Shown in pieces: positions 33,119-44,900 of a stretch of DNA of 64,000 bases. This DNA comes from Ischnura elegans. Taxonomy: Eukaryota; Arthropoda; Insecta; Odonata; Coenagrionidae. A program made the position numbers and the translations under genes. The notes under the pieces are model-generated. The model had not been told where the DNA came from. It searched no databases and worked only from the letters and a program-made list of their open reading frames with translations. The stretch's first letter is position 1. Each line of letters starts with the position of its first letter. The DNA lies in NCBI RefSeq assembly GCF_921293095.1, contig NC_060248.1:75833243-75897242 (forward strand), written 5' to 3'.

Positions 33119-36100
33119 CTGAAAAGAAATTCAGGGATTTATGTAACAATCAACTTAAAACATAAAATTAAATAGAGTAAAACAAACTTTTTATAATCTA
33201 ACTCAACATAGGTGCACTATGGATACATATATAGAAATGTCTTACAGCAGTCTCACACATTTGGTTGCAATGTGTACTTACACTCATGATTGTGCAGACA
33301 TATGCATAACAAAAAAGCTAATTTTTTCATATCAGACTTTCTTTCAAAATAATGATAAGTCCTTGGAGACAGAAATATCGGCAAAAAATTTTACACCAAA
33401 GCCTCAGCCAAGAAACTAGCCCACTACAAATATATATTATTCCAACTGTTTATTTCTACGAACTACATTGCATTCCAAGATCAACAACCATTTACCTACG
33501 ACCCAAGCAGTGGTGGTGGATGCATATGGGAGATGCAGGGGGTGTGCCCCCCTCCTGAAAGGGCCACAGGCAGAGCCAAACATTGCTGAACCACAGTTTT
33601 AACTTTTTCATATCATAAGAAGGCATTCTCTTGTACATGTGTATAATCAGCTTAAATATAATTTCCTTAAGCTTTGCATGTGACTCGATTATTTTTTATT
33701 GCGATAAAAGTAATGGCAGCTCAAAATATCTTTTGGCCCCCCTTTTGAGTTTTTTCTCTATCCACTACTACTCAGTAGGGAGAAAGCTCGTCATTGATAC
33801 GTAACAGCACTGAGGAAATAAAATGGAGCTATCCTTAAATTTCCAAGGATAGTGAAAATTAGATACAATTATCAGAGGCTGCTAATGCCAGAAGTGAGTA
33901 TGTACCTATGTCCTCATACATGAATGCTTTGACTTCAATCATTTTTAAATTATTTTATTTCCCAGCCAATAAGAGGCACTCATAAATGTTCCCTAAAATC
34001 AGACAAATGTCTAATGGACCAAAGGTACAACATTTTCCTCTGCCAACTTTAGCTTATTCATCGAGAATATGATTGTTTTCATAACAATTGTAAAAAATAA
34101 CTCTGTTTTAAGCCAGTACAAAGCAAAAGGGTTTTCGAATTTCTTTGACATTAATTCCTTAAAGACATGAGAAATATATCATTCTAAGGCATATTTTCTA
34201 GTTAAATCTAAGCTGTCCAGCACTGCAGTTGGCGGAGCTCTTTTATGTAGTTTGATATATTATATATTTCAATGTGTTCTTTCATCCATTTCTGTTTCTG
34301 TCTTTTCAGTGATACAAGTACATATTAAAAATAAATCTGACCTGGAAAATAACTGTCTAATGTGCGGGGGCATTTCAATGGCCGGGAAATATGGTATGTA
34401 TGATTTCCTTTCCATGGGCATAAAACTTCAAGGCATGCAAAGGCTTACACTGTCCTCTACCCCTGGAACTGGACTGAACACAACATGACACAGGAAACTG
34501 AAAGTACTCCTGCTGGGCCCACCAATGCTAAGTGAGTCTTTAGATTGGAGTCATATGAGAGGTGGCCTAAATGATGGTATTACGAAAAAAACATTGTTGG
34601 AATGGAAATGAGAAATTCTACCAACCAAACATTACCAGAAAACATGGAGAAAAATAGATTTAAAAGCCTTGGAAAATCAAATAGGATACTGTACCTAATT
34701 AGGACAGTGGTCATAAACAGTAGCAAAGAGGATGAAGGCTGCTACATATTTTATATCCTTTTGGCAACTTATCAACATCCTGTGGTGACAAGAGTAAGAC
34801 CATGATGGAGAGTAATTACCAATAAATATGTATATGAAAATGGAACTTTTTGAAAATGATGACGGTGGCAAATTTTGAGAACATTAAACAGGAGTATGCT
34901 CCTATACGGAAGTGAGGCATGGACAATGACCGCAGCGGAGAAAGCAAGGATAGAGGCCTTTGAAATGTGGTGCTACAGAAGAATGATGAAAATCAAATGG
35001 ATCGACCGAGTTAGTAATGAGTAAGTCCTAAGAAGGGTAGGAGAGAAGAGAAGCCTCATGAAAACCTTAATAAGAAGACGGAACAACCTGATAGGCCACA
35101 TCTTTAGACATGATGGCCTGATGAAGACATTCGTCGAAGGGCAAGTGGAAGGCAAGAATGGAAAAGGAAGACCCCGGACAAAATATATGGATCAAGTAAA
35201 GAGAGATGTGAAAGAGAAGAAATACGTAGGTGTGAAAAGATTAGCTGATAGGAGAACTGAGTGGAGAGCTGCGTCAAACCAATCCTAGGATTGTTGACCA
35301 GTGATGATGATGATGATGATGATGATTAAAAAGGAAATAGAAAAAGCAAGAAGACATGTTAGATTACTGAGCACATGTAGAGGGTTAGCTTTGGTCTGGA
35401 ATGGGAAGCAGGATAAGGGATTAATCAGTGTTTAAAGAAGGTGAGTGATAGGATTCTGGTGGTAAAAAAGATAGCACAACCCACTTATAAAAATAGATAG
35501 TATAAAAATAGGAAATTCTTCCTACCCCAAGCCTATTCCTCTAGGCAATAACCAAGAAATTGGAAGAGGATAGTGAAGACAGAATGGCATTACTGTGGTA
35601 TACTATATCAATCCTGCCACATGAAAGACTGAGAAATTCAGATTAATTACCATGTGAAATATATGACTAGTCTAGCATAGCTTTAGCACTGGTATGGGTT
35701 CACTGCTGTTAATGGCTTCTTTGAAGCCCATGCTCCCTTCCGTTGGCATTTTGATGGACCAAAAGACCAAACAAAAAGCACCATGAACCTCTGTAAACGG
35801 TCATGGGAATCAAGAATCCTGGATACCATAACAGTACAAAAAGTGGCTCAGTCAGCCCACAAGGACCATGTTTCGATTCCCTGCCCAGATAAATTATTTC
35901 CTGGGGCAATTAGTGAACAGATTGGTATATTTTAAGAAAGCGGTAAGGAATACAATCAGGGTTTTTAGATAAGGTGAGGGTGACATGGAAAAATTAGAGT
36001 ACAACAGGCAAGACTGTTGATGAAAAGTGGTTATAGTGCGCTTAGGAAGACTAAGGTAGTGGAGATCTGAGAGGGATGGGAGATAGGTCCTCAAAGGTGA

Positions 36101-37072
36101 AGGCAAGCAAACCTCCACCTAGGTAGCAGGAGTGAACCTGCAGCAGGTACCTTTGCATAATAGCAGGGGTTCATACACGAGCCACTGCTATTATATAAAA
36201 AGCTACATTTTATTGGGCTTTTATGAGCATTCAAAGATGGAAAGGTGGCAAAAGAAGGCACCCATTGCAGTATAGGACAGTGGAATAGGAGTGAAAGGAC
36301 AGCAATAAGGACAGTGTACATAAGAAACAATGACAGTTACCTTGGATCTGTAAATCCAGAGTTGTCAGAGGATAATTCAGACCACACAGGACAATTTCTG
36401 TGAAAAACATCAACCACAGGTGTTTTGGAGGGCAAACCCCAAATACAAGCGCGGTCAATTCTCATATGTTAACTCAAATAAGTAAGTTCGTATAAATAAT
36501 TAATTTTTTGTGATCCCTTTAAGGCAAATTAAACCCTGAACAAAAAACAGGTCACGATAAATAGAAATACAAGTGTTCCATAATCAGCAGCAACATGACA
36601 CAGGAAAGTTATAAATGAAATTCATTCACTAAAAGGCTTATGTACAAAAGCCCCTCACTTCGTATCACCGAGCATTATAATACCAATTGGTTAATTGGAA
36701 TCAATTCCTCAAATGAGTACACGAGACCCACGACAGGCATCTGAACAGCGATAGATCCACCCGAGTTTCGCACGGCTTCTTTCCATGGCCCTTAGTGTTC
36801 TTGAGTTATTCATACAAGTTCAAAATTCACGTTCTTGGTTGTAATTGTAATAATTTAGTTTCTTGTCCTTACTCACTTTTCGATTATGAAGCATAGTTTC
36901 CAAATCTGGCTACCGTATGACATCATTCATGTATTCAACATAATTCATTCCTTTTAAACGTAATGCATTAAATTACATTTATCACACCTGACAAATTCAA
37001 AGCCGTCAAAAGACGTTTACGCCTGTCACTTTCGTTACAGCCGTACCGCCATTCCCACATGTCAGAACTCAC
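33119..37072 (-). other. Probable 5'-UTR intron of the TMEM234-like gene
   Basis: Runs between the acceptor at 33119-33121 and a donor-like GTGAGT (minus) at 37067-37072. Apart from the short RTE copy at 34890-35330, no gene or complete element was recognised in it. Confidence 0.4.
34890..35330 (+). mobile_element. 5'-truncated copy of the RTE-like element
   Basis: Nearly identical to the inverse complement of 3165-3600. It encodes the same C-terminal segment (GSEAWTMTAAEKARIEAFEM, GKGRPRTKYMDQVKRDV) with one in-frame stop at 35021-35023. It ends in CCAATCCTAGGATTGTTGAC followed by a (GAT)n tail at 35303-35326. ATTAAA occurs on both sides (34883 and 35325), a possible target duplication. Such 5' truncation is normal for non-LTR elements. 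Confidence 0.88.
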
Positions 37073-37150
37073 CTCCAAAGTCCAACATATACGTGGCTTC
37101 TGATGTCACTTTAATGAATTATTTTTCGTAACTGTAAACACTGGCATCCC
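37067..37150 (-). promoter_or_regulatory. Candidate first (noncoding) exon of the TMEM234-like gene
   Basis: On the minus strand, sequence ending CTTTGGAG precedes a consensus donor GTGAGT. Placed upstream of the acceptor at 33119, it would splice to the start-codon exon. The upstream edge cannot be seen. Confidence 0.35.
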
Positions 37151-37491
37151 AGGAAAATATTTTCATAAATAGCTACACAAACTTGAAACATGTAAAAGAA
37201 TCTTCACGTTCTGCTCAACACCTACAGCACACACCTCACCCTAATTGGACGAGCAATGCAAAAGACGTGAGACCATTGTGACGTCACTTTTAGCAGCATG
37301 TACACAAGCTTAAAATTGACATATAAATGAGGCTCTTGACATCCGCAGAAAATAATTTCCCCTTGCTAGATCATGATCCATTGCAATTTAACACTCTGAT
37401 TTATCCATAATATTAAATCACGCGTTGTCCCTGCGCAGAGAACTTTTCGAAAGTTATGACCACGTCCCTAGTCGACATGGTGCTATGAAAT

Positions 37492-37695
37492 TTATGTTTG
37501 AAACATGTGGGATATTAGACGCTTATTTAATCTTTGTACAGACTTCTGTAACTTTGTAGACTTAAGTAACTTCTCCATCACAAAACTGTAGTGATCAGTT
37601 GCTACATCGGCAGTACTTGTCAGTGCCTCTTGAATTTGCCCCTGATTTTTTGCTACCTTGGCAACACGCTTAACATTTGAGAAACGTGGGTCCAT
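37492..37695 (-). CDS. Small ORF of unknown family (67 aa)
   Basis: A complete minus-strand ORF beginning MDPRFSNVKRVAKVAKNQGQ and ending in HMFQT. It is polar, highly charged and predicted helical, with heptad-like hydrophobic spacing, and has no signal peptide or membrane segment. Its composition looks like a real small helical protein rather than chance AT-rich sequence. It lies in a gap free of recognisable transposons between the two divergent genes, single-exon as read. Its ATG falls at the end of an 18-bp perfect palindrome (37692-37709). I do not recognise the family, so it may be a genuine small gene, an exon of a larger one, or chance. Confidence 0.4.
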   Translation of the reverse strand: MDPRFSNVKRVAKVAKNQGQIQEALTSTADVATDHYSFVMEKLLKSTKLQKSVQRLNKRLISHMFQT

Positions 37696-37709
37696 AGAGC
37701 ATGCTCTAT
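37692..37709. promoter_or_regulatory. 18-bp perfect palindrome flanked by direct repeats
   Basis: CATAGAGCATGCTCTATG is its own inverse complement. It is flanked by CGTGGGTC on both sides. It lies in the divergent intergenic region and overlaps the start codon of the small ORF. Possible dimeric factor site; function not shown. Confidence 0.35.
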
Positions 37710-38092
37710 GCGTGGGTCACATGAAAAAACAAAACAATCATCCGCATTTTTCCGCACCGGTCGGAATTAAGATTTTTAGTAAAATGTGGTCGGGATGTGT
37801 AATAAGCAGCGTTTTTAGTAAACAGCATTCCTCCCAATGAAAGGCATGGAAAAATTTATCCCTGGAGAAAATTGCAATTATATAGTGAATGAGGTAAATT
37901 TTAACTTGATTGATACATTTCCGTGTTAATATTTACTAGTATTACCGACCTTGTGGGGGACAATGCATTGGTGGTGGTGGGATTGGCTTGAAATTTGTGA
38001 ACGTTTTGGAGGTGCGGGGTGCACCAAGCTTCGCATTATATTTCAGTGCACGCTAGAATGAACGGAATGAACATTCTTAAGGTGTGCTAAGT

Positions 38093-38190
38093 TCAGTTGC
38101 AATGGCTTTGGTTGTTGCTCTCTCCTTTAGGCATTGCTCGTGGATTTACTGTGAATGACTGTTCAGCCTCGCAAGCTTCAGAAGGAGGAA
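38093..38190 (+). promoter_or_regulatory. Candidate initiator and 5'-UTR exon of the HAD phosphatase gene
   Basis: An arthropod-type initiator TCAGTT at 38093 precedes an exon-like stretch ending GAAGGAGGAA with the consensus donor GTGAGT at 38191. The coding exon begins right after an acceptor (TTTTCAG at 38840-38846), so an upstream noncoding exon is required; this is the best candidate. It contains an 18-codon upstream ORF (38102-38158). Confidence 0.4.
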
Positions 38191-38847
38191 GTGAGTATAA
38201 ACCTTAATGAGCACGTTATAGTAATGCTATATTAAAACTTCCTTGCTTTCATTATCTAGTGAAAGACATCCGTCTGATTGTTGCGCATTTTTGAACGATT
38301 TGATGACTGGGACACATTTTAGTATAACTTAACGTCTTACGTAATGCTTACGAGCTTAAAACCCATGAAAGGAAGTGAATAGTTTTACTATGCTTGTTTT
38401 GGAGACGCGCGGAAATGACTTTTTGTGGTTAAGTTTTCCAAGGTCGCTCCGGCGTGGCAGGAGATTAAGTGCAGGCATTAGTTAAGAGAGTCGTACGAGT
38501 ATAATCTATCAATGATTAGTTAGTTAGTTCTCTGGGTCACCTAAGTCGTGTTCAATACGTTTGCAGTTGTCCCTGCCCCAAGATAGCTTCAAGGACAGGT
38601 AATGGGGTCTTATGAGCGTAGCATGGGCGGATGTTGCAATCGCCTTATCTATTCTGATCTTATTATTCGTGCATAAATGAGGTGCATGTTTATTGTTAGC
38701 TTTATCAAAGTATTTAAGTTCTACCCTTAAAGAATATGTATGATGCCTATATCTATTAAGTCTTATCATAATATTAGTCATCTGATATTATTTGTGTTGC
38801 TATGTTATGACTTCTTCTGCCTTACTGAATGGGCTATTATTTTCAGA

Positions 38848-38941
38848 ATGGCCGGGAAGCCCAGGAACCTTGCAACTTTATCTAGAGAGGAGATGAAAGC
38901 ATTTCTGTGTTCTTTTGATACCATTGTGTTGGACTGTGATG
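38848..38941 (+). CDS. HAD phosphatase exon 1
   Basis: Follows acceptor TTTTCAG directly (ATG two bases in) and ends with donor GTAAGT. Encodes MAGKPRNLATLSREEMKAFL and the motif I segment CSFDTIVLDCDG; the last codon is split after one base. Confidence 0.93.
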
Positions 38942-41900
38942 GTAAGTAGAACATACCGACATTAGTCCTTTCCTTTTCATTGATACCTTAGGAATGGGAT
39001 GGAAAATATAAAGAGCTGATTGAGCTCAGTAGTAATAAGCCTTTATTATTGATTAATTCTATTTATGAAGTGTGTACAGAAGTAGCTAAAAGTGGCTTGT
39101 CTCTTCCTGGTTCATAAGTAATAATACCCTATAAATAAAAAGTTACAGCTTAGGATATGATTTCAGCTTGCTAAACATTAAGTCGAGTGTTAAATGTGAG
39201 AATTTACATATTGGTCTCAAATGAGGGTATATTTTGGGCCTTCATTCTTCGTACTTCTATGCATACAATTACCTCTTTCTTAAGAGTTCACATTTATAAA
39301 TCATTAACATTAATTTTCTTTTTGTTGATCTTAGCAGTAGGTACCTTCACATTAATTGCCCAGAGAAAAATTGAAATGGCAATTATTGGATTTCACTGCT
39401 ATTCACTCAGTTGGATTGAACTATATCTCATTGACCATTCACCTTTTTGGGAAGAATATCAAGGATATCAGCTTATAGGTTGCTAGGAATTGAAGATCAT
39501 TTGCAATGAGGTGCCATTTGCTTATTTTGGCTATCATTTGAATCTTTTCCCCATTGATGAAGAGAATTTCTCTCAATCTTTCACCTAAATTTCTTTTTGT
39601 CATTTAGTCATTTACGATTATGTACAAGTGTGGCAAGTAATGCATTTATCAATCTTTATCCCTCTAATTGCTCTGGTGTACGATGGTATCTAGACTTGTT
39701 TCATCGGGGTTATGTCACCACCACAATTGTTCTGAATGAGGAGGTTTTTTTTGTGAGATATTCATTCCATGAGCTTCCAAAAGTTGCTGTCTTTACTTGC
39801 ACCACTAGTTATAATCGAATTTACTCTTTCAGTGGACTTAGTGTAGCCCATAATCAGTAGCCTAGCCATAATGATAAGCAATCAATAAATGCTAAAGTAA
39901 ACATTAGTGATGGTTTATTTTAATGGTGAAATGCTCATAAGCATCTATTCATGAAAATATTTTCCAAAATATATACATATACTTAGGGGTTTTTTATTCC
40001 TACCATGAGTAAATAATGAACCTTTTTTAGATGTGGGTTAATTGACATTAAAAAATTTGAAATTTTGAATCTTAGTCAAAGACTGGTTTGTGAATGAGGA
40101 GAGAAAGAAAGACTCGTTGTTTAAAGTAATGCCAAGTTTTCACAGCAGGAAAATTTGCTGTAGGGATGGCGATTTTATCATTTTGGCTTGCCCTTTACTC
40201 CTAATACTCCATGTATAAATTTTTCTGTTTACGATAGTTATGCTAAAAGTTTTTTCATCATGAAAAGTCACTAATCATCACAAAATTTTCATCAAGAAAA
40301 GTCACACATCATTCAAAAATTATTAGATACATATTTCAGAAAGGATATGTGAAAGAATTGGGACTGAAATGTGAAAGTTGGTTGGTATTTTCATTGACAA
40401 GCCTTTCATGATCATTGCTTCTTTTGTTCATGCTGATGAGTAAAAACTATATTAATGGGTCTCTTTAAATAATACTTTATCTTTCTTTTTTAGGTTTTCC
40501 ATTAAAGGTAATAAAATGTCATAAGTGTGATAATGCTGTAAGTCTATAAATTAGAATTTCACACAAGAATTCATGTAGGTTTTTCCTAAACATATAGCTA
40601 TTCCTTTTTAAATATCATGTGTAGTTATTTAGATTTTTTTAGACAGTAATGAGTAATGCTCTTATTTTAAAATACCTATTTAAAAGCTTCCTTACAGAGT
40701 TTTGTGTCAGTATGTAAAGGTGCCATATAATTATCTATTCTTGAACACATGTTTTCAATCTCTTTTAAAGTTTACAATGGCCTCCTTACTAGGGGTGGAC
40801 GGGTCAAAATTTTAAGGTTCGGGTCGGGTCGGGTCGGGTATTTTTTTTGACCCTCGGGTCGGGTCGGGTCTCGGGTCGGGTCGTATCCAATAATTTGATC
40901 ATAATTTTTTTCTTGAAGCAGAAATGTCAAAAAATATGTTTATGAAGGCCAATAAAAGGAAATAAAAATAAACAATCTATACCTAAATGGTAGATTAGTT
41001 TAAGTGTATTCACTCAAAACAGAAATGCAAATGCATATCTGAAACAGACTACTACAAAAATAACACAAATAAATACAATACTAAGTTGGATAATGAGGTC
41101 AAGGTAAAACAAACATCTTCCTGTATTTCCTGTAAATATATCCCAAAGTCAATTCTTCCAGTGCACTCAATTTCAGATAGGCTATTATTAAACTCAATGG
41201 CCCATATTACAAATGTTTAAAATCAATGACAAATATACACAAGAAATATTTTGTTTCCATTAATGTGTTACTCTTTAATTACAAAAGGTTAAAGAAACCA
41301 AAAACTCAGTCTTAAAAAAATAGAATGATAACTGATGAAAGCTAATAACAATTATCACTATCCATTAATATTTGCCTTATAATAATGACTTATGTCTAGT
41401 TATTTACTATTAATTACACAATCTATAAATTATTAGTTTTTTGCCAGAAGTGAAAAATATTAAACCTATTTTTTTTACACTAATAATACAAAGGATGAAA
41501 GTAACATGAACAAATGAAGTAGTCCTTCGTGTAAATATAATCTGGAAATAAAAATTTGAGTTTTAACACTTCAAAAACAACAGCATTCCTGTCTTCTAAA
41601 AGTTTATTATACATCCAAACTTTTTAAATTTTGGTGTAAGAACACTAATGGTCACTAAGAAACATATCTAAACTTAGAATGAAAGGAGCTTAATATTTGT
41701 GTTGTTGCTAGTACTAATCTTTCATATTCATTACGTGATTTTTCGCTTGCCGTTGGATTTTTCAGCATGATTCAAATAAAAATGAATGCATGTACATACT
41801 GAGGTCAGTGAAAACTAATTTCATGTAATAGCATAGATATTGTGTCATTGTTGCTAACATATATTTCAACATGAAATATTTTCATACAACCGTTCTGTAA

Positions 41901-44900
41901 ATGCACATTTTAATTATTTTATTTACTGTATATACTTAACCTCAACCCGTTTCGACGCCACACTCACGTCATTCTAAGGACGTCTGGCAATAAAAATTGT
42001 AAAGCAAGGTCTTAACTATACAATTCTCTTGAGGGTGCGGGGACATGGGAAGGAGAACGTTCTAGAAGGGTTCAGGGTGCACTTGGGATTCGTTGGGAGA
42101 GTAAACTGGAAGAAAGGGCAAAGAAAGTCGGATATTCAGGAATATGGTTCCTATTAGCTAAAAAAAAGTCTGTACCCCAATGTACACCGCATGGTTCCGA
42201 TTGGTTTTATGGCCATAAATCTCTGTAAAGGCCAATCTTAACTGCCACACACACTACTCCACCCATTTCCGCTCTCTTCCCCGCACTGTAACCTTGCAAA
42301 TATTCCTTGCTCTCTCCTTTCTCTTCCAGTTTGTTCACCCAGGGCACTCCAATTGCACCAAGAACCCCACAGAGCGCTCTCCATTAATTCGAAGAAATCC
42401 TTTCATTTACAACTGCAGCACATCAGGTTTCTTTCCAGACCTGTTAAAACGACTGGACTATGACGTTAAAACCGGCCGAGACAATTAAAAACTGGAAGAT
42501 TGATAAACGTGGGTTTATTTAAGTAATTTTAGCAGTGATCATGATTGGCTGATTGAAGTAATGGGTTAAATAATCTTCCAGTAAGTCGACGTGTCGACAG
42601 TAATTTGGTTTCGTTTTTTATGCTTTCCGTATGGAAAATTAAATACACCGAACCCTTCTGGAGTTTTGTAAACAAGGGGAGTGGAACGCGTTTGGGCAGG
42701 GGTAACATCAAGAGTTGTTATATGAACGGGTAGATGGAAGGAAAATACTCGTTCCGTATTCTAGACTTCGCAGATAGCCGCTTAAAATAGGCAAAAATGG
42801 AAAGCATGGCTATTTTTATAAACTTATCCTCACATATATAATTTTAATGAACTTATAAGTTTTTATAAAAATAAATGAACTTATAAATTTTTATAAAAAT
42901 AAAGCTGTTAATATTGATTCCACTCCAGCCAAAAACAATCCTTTTAAATCAATGTTAAACATTTCTAAGATATCAGCTGCTGAGATAAAGTCGTAGTCGC
43001 ATTGACAACAGCATTGGCATCTGCAACGGCCTTTTAAGAACAGGTCGGGAGTCTCCTTCATCTATGTCTCCGTAAACTAAAAGAATGATATAAATATCAT
43101 CATTTACCTTCACAAACCTTAATGAGGTTAGTAGGGATGGGTCGAATAGTAGATTTCTCGAATTCGAATATCAAATCATTGCTCGAATATTCGAATACCT
43201 CGAATTTAGAATACCTCGAATACTAAACGATGAATGTGAAAATGTTTGACTAGGTCGCTTATGCAGCAGGAAACCCAAGATTTTGGCGAGTAATTGTGAC
43301 TGCCTTTAAAGGATTCAAACAGGAATTTAGCTGATTAATGGAATATTTTAATTTTATATAAACAATAGGGTAGTTTCCTTCATTAAAGGAAATGAAAGGC
43401 ATTGATTGTGATTTGTTACCCACCTTTGGTGTATTCATAATATACAAAATATTTGGTTCTAGAAATACCGGTTTAGACCAATGGCAATGGCCAATTTTAT
43501 CCTCATTTGAAAAAGGCCAGATTGGCACCCATGTAATGCCACTCCAGTTGACATCACAGTGACCTATTTTCTACACGAGAGGATAGGAGTTTACATCGTC
43601 TAAGGTTACCAATGCATGCATGAGGCACAAAGATCAGGGAAACATGTCTTAATAATCACTTATTAAAACTGGCTGTGGTCGGAAAGTTTTCTTCGCTTGA
43701 TAAGGTATTAATAATCCTTATTTTAGCCAAGCGCTACCAGCTAGCATGGTACTCGGCTACCTGCTAGCATCCTGCGTCGTGTTAGCGCTCAGAGCCTCGC
43801 CCCAAGGTCACCTCACTCGCGGCAGCGGGAAGCAGAACGACGTCACGCGGAGTTTTTCCCGGCATTCATACTTACCCGTCGCGTTTTCGCGCGCTTGAAA
43901 ATTTTCACTTTTAATTTAATCGCGAAAAATAGATATCGTCTTATAAAAATCTAGAATCGTTAAATACGTACTCCAGGAGTATTAATATTTCGATTGAGGC
44001 TATAAAAAATAATAGGAGAGCACCGCATTTGAGCATTACGCCAAAATGCTAAGCCTCCGTCGTCTTTCTTCGTCTTTCCGGCATTTATTTTCCTGCGTAA
44101 AATGCTTAAATAAAGTCAGAAATATGTCGTGTTTGGTCTTATTCTTTTTTAAATTACGCGCTTATTACTAATATTTCAATCCAATAAAAGCGTAATATCT
44201 ATAGCCGAAAGTCATTGTTAGACAACTTTTGGGCTAGTAGATGACTCATGCAGCAGTTGACCTCCAGAAATGGGGAACTTCGAAGCAGGTAAGCAGAAAA
44301 AGGCCAGTGGGTGAGTAGAGGGGGGGCGTGAGACAAGTTTTTATTTTTCTCGTGTAACATGATATTTTTTTCGAAGCTAAGGCCTTCGTAATAAGATCCC
44401 TGCGTGAGCTGGGACCTTATGTTTGATTTCGGAGAAGAGGAAATCGTCGGAGGGGGTGGGGCGAACGCTGAATGGAGGGGGAAAGCAGATCGTGGGAAAT
44501 GCGCCAATGTCACTATCCCACGGCACTGATGAGTTCCTCCCTATGGTAGTTTCATCTCCTGAGGAAGAAGGGTGAAACGCGATTCTATTTTTTTACGGTA
44601 ACTTGATATTTTTTCGAAGCTGAGGTCTTCGTAATACGATCCCTGGGCAAGCCGGGACCTTTTGTTTGATTTCGGAGAAGAGGAAATCGTCGGAGGGGGT
44701 GGGGCGAACGCTGAATTGAGGTGGATAGCGGATCGTGGGAAATGCTCCAATGTCACTATCCCACGGCACTGAGCTTCTCCTGATGGGGGACACCTGGGAT
44801 TTTCGGATTTTTTTCACCCGATCAATTTCGGTTCCCCACGTTGAACTCTATTCACCGCTCTAACCCGCGAATTTGATGTAGTTCGTCAGCTTGCCTAAAA

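Noticed and set aside
33507-33775. Possible MITE with CAGTGGTGGTGGAT and ATCCACTACTACT ends
   Set aside because: The inverted ends match only loosely and no target duplication is present, so it was not annotated.
35846-35884. tRNA-like A box (TGGCTCAGTCAGC) and B box (GTTTCGATTCC), possible SINE head
   Set aside because: The spacing of about 25 nt is too short for a tRNA promoter and no cloverleaf can be drawn; no 3' tail or target duplication seen.
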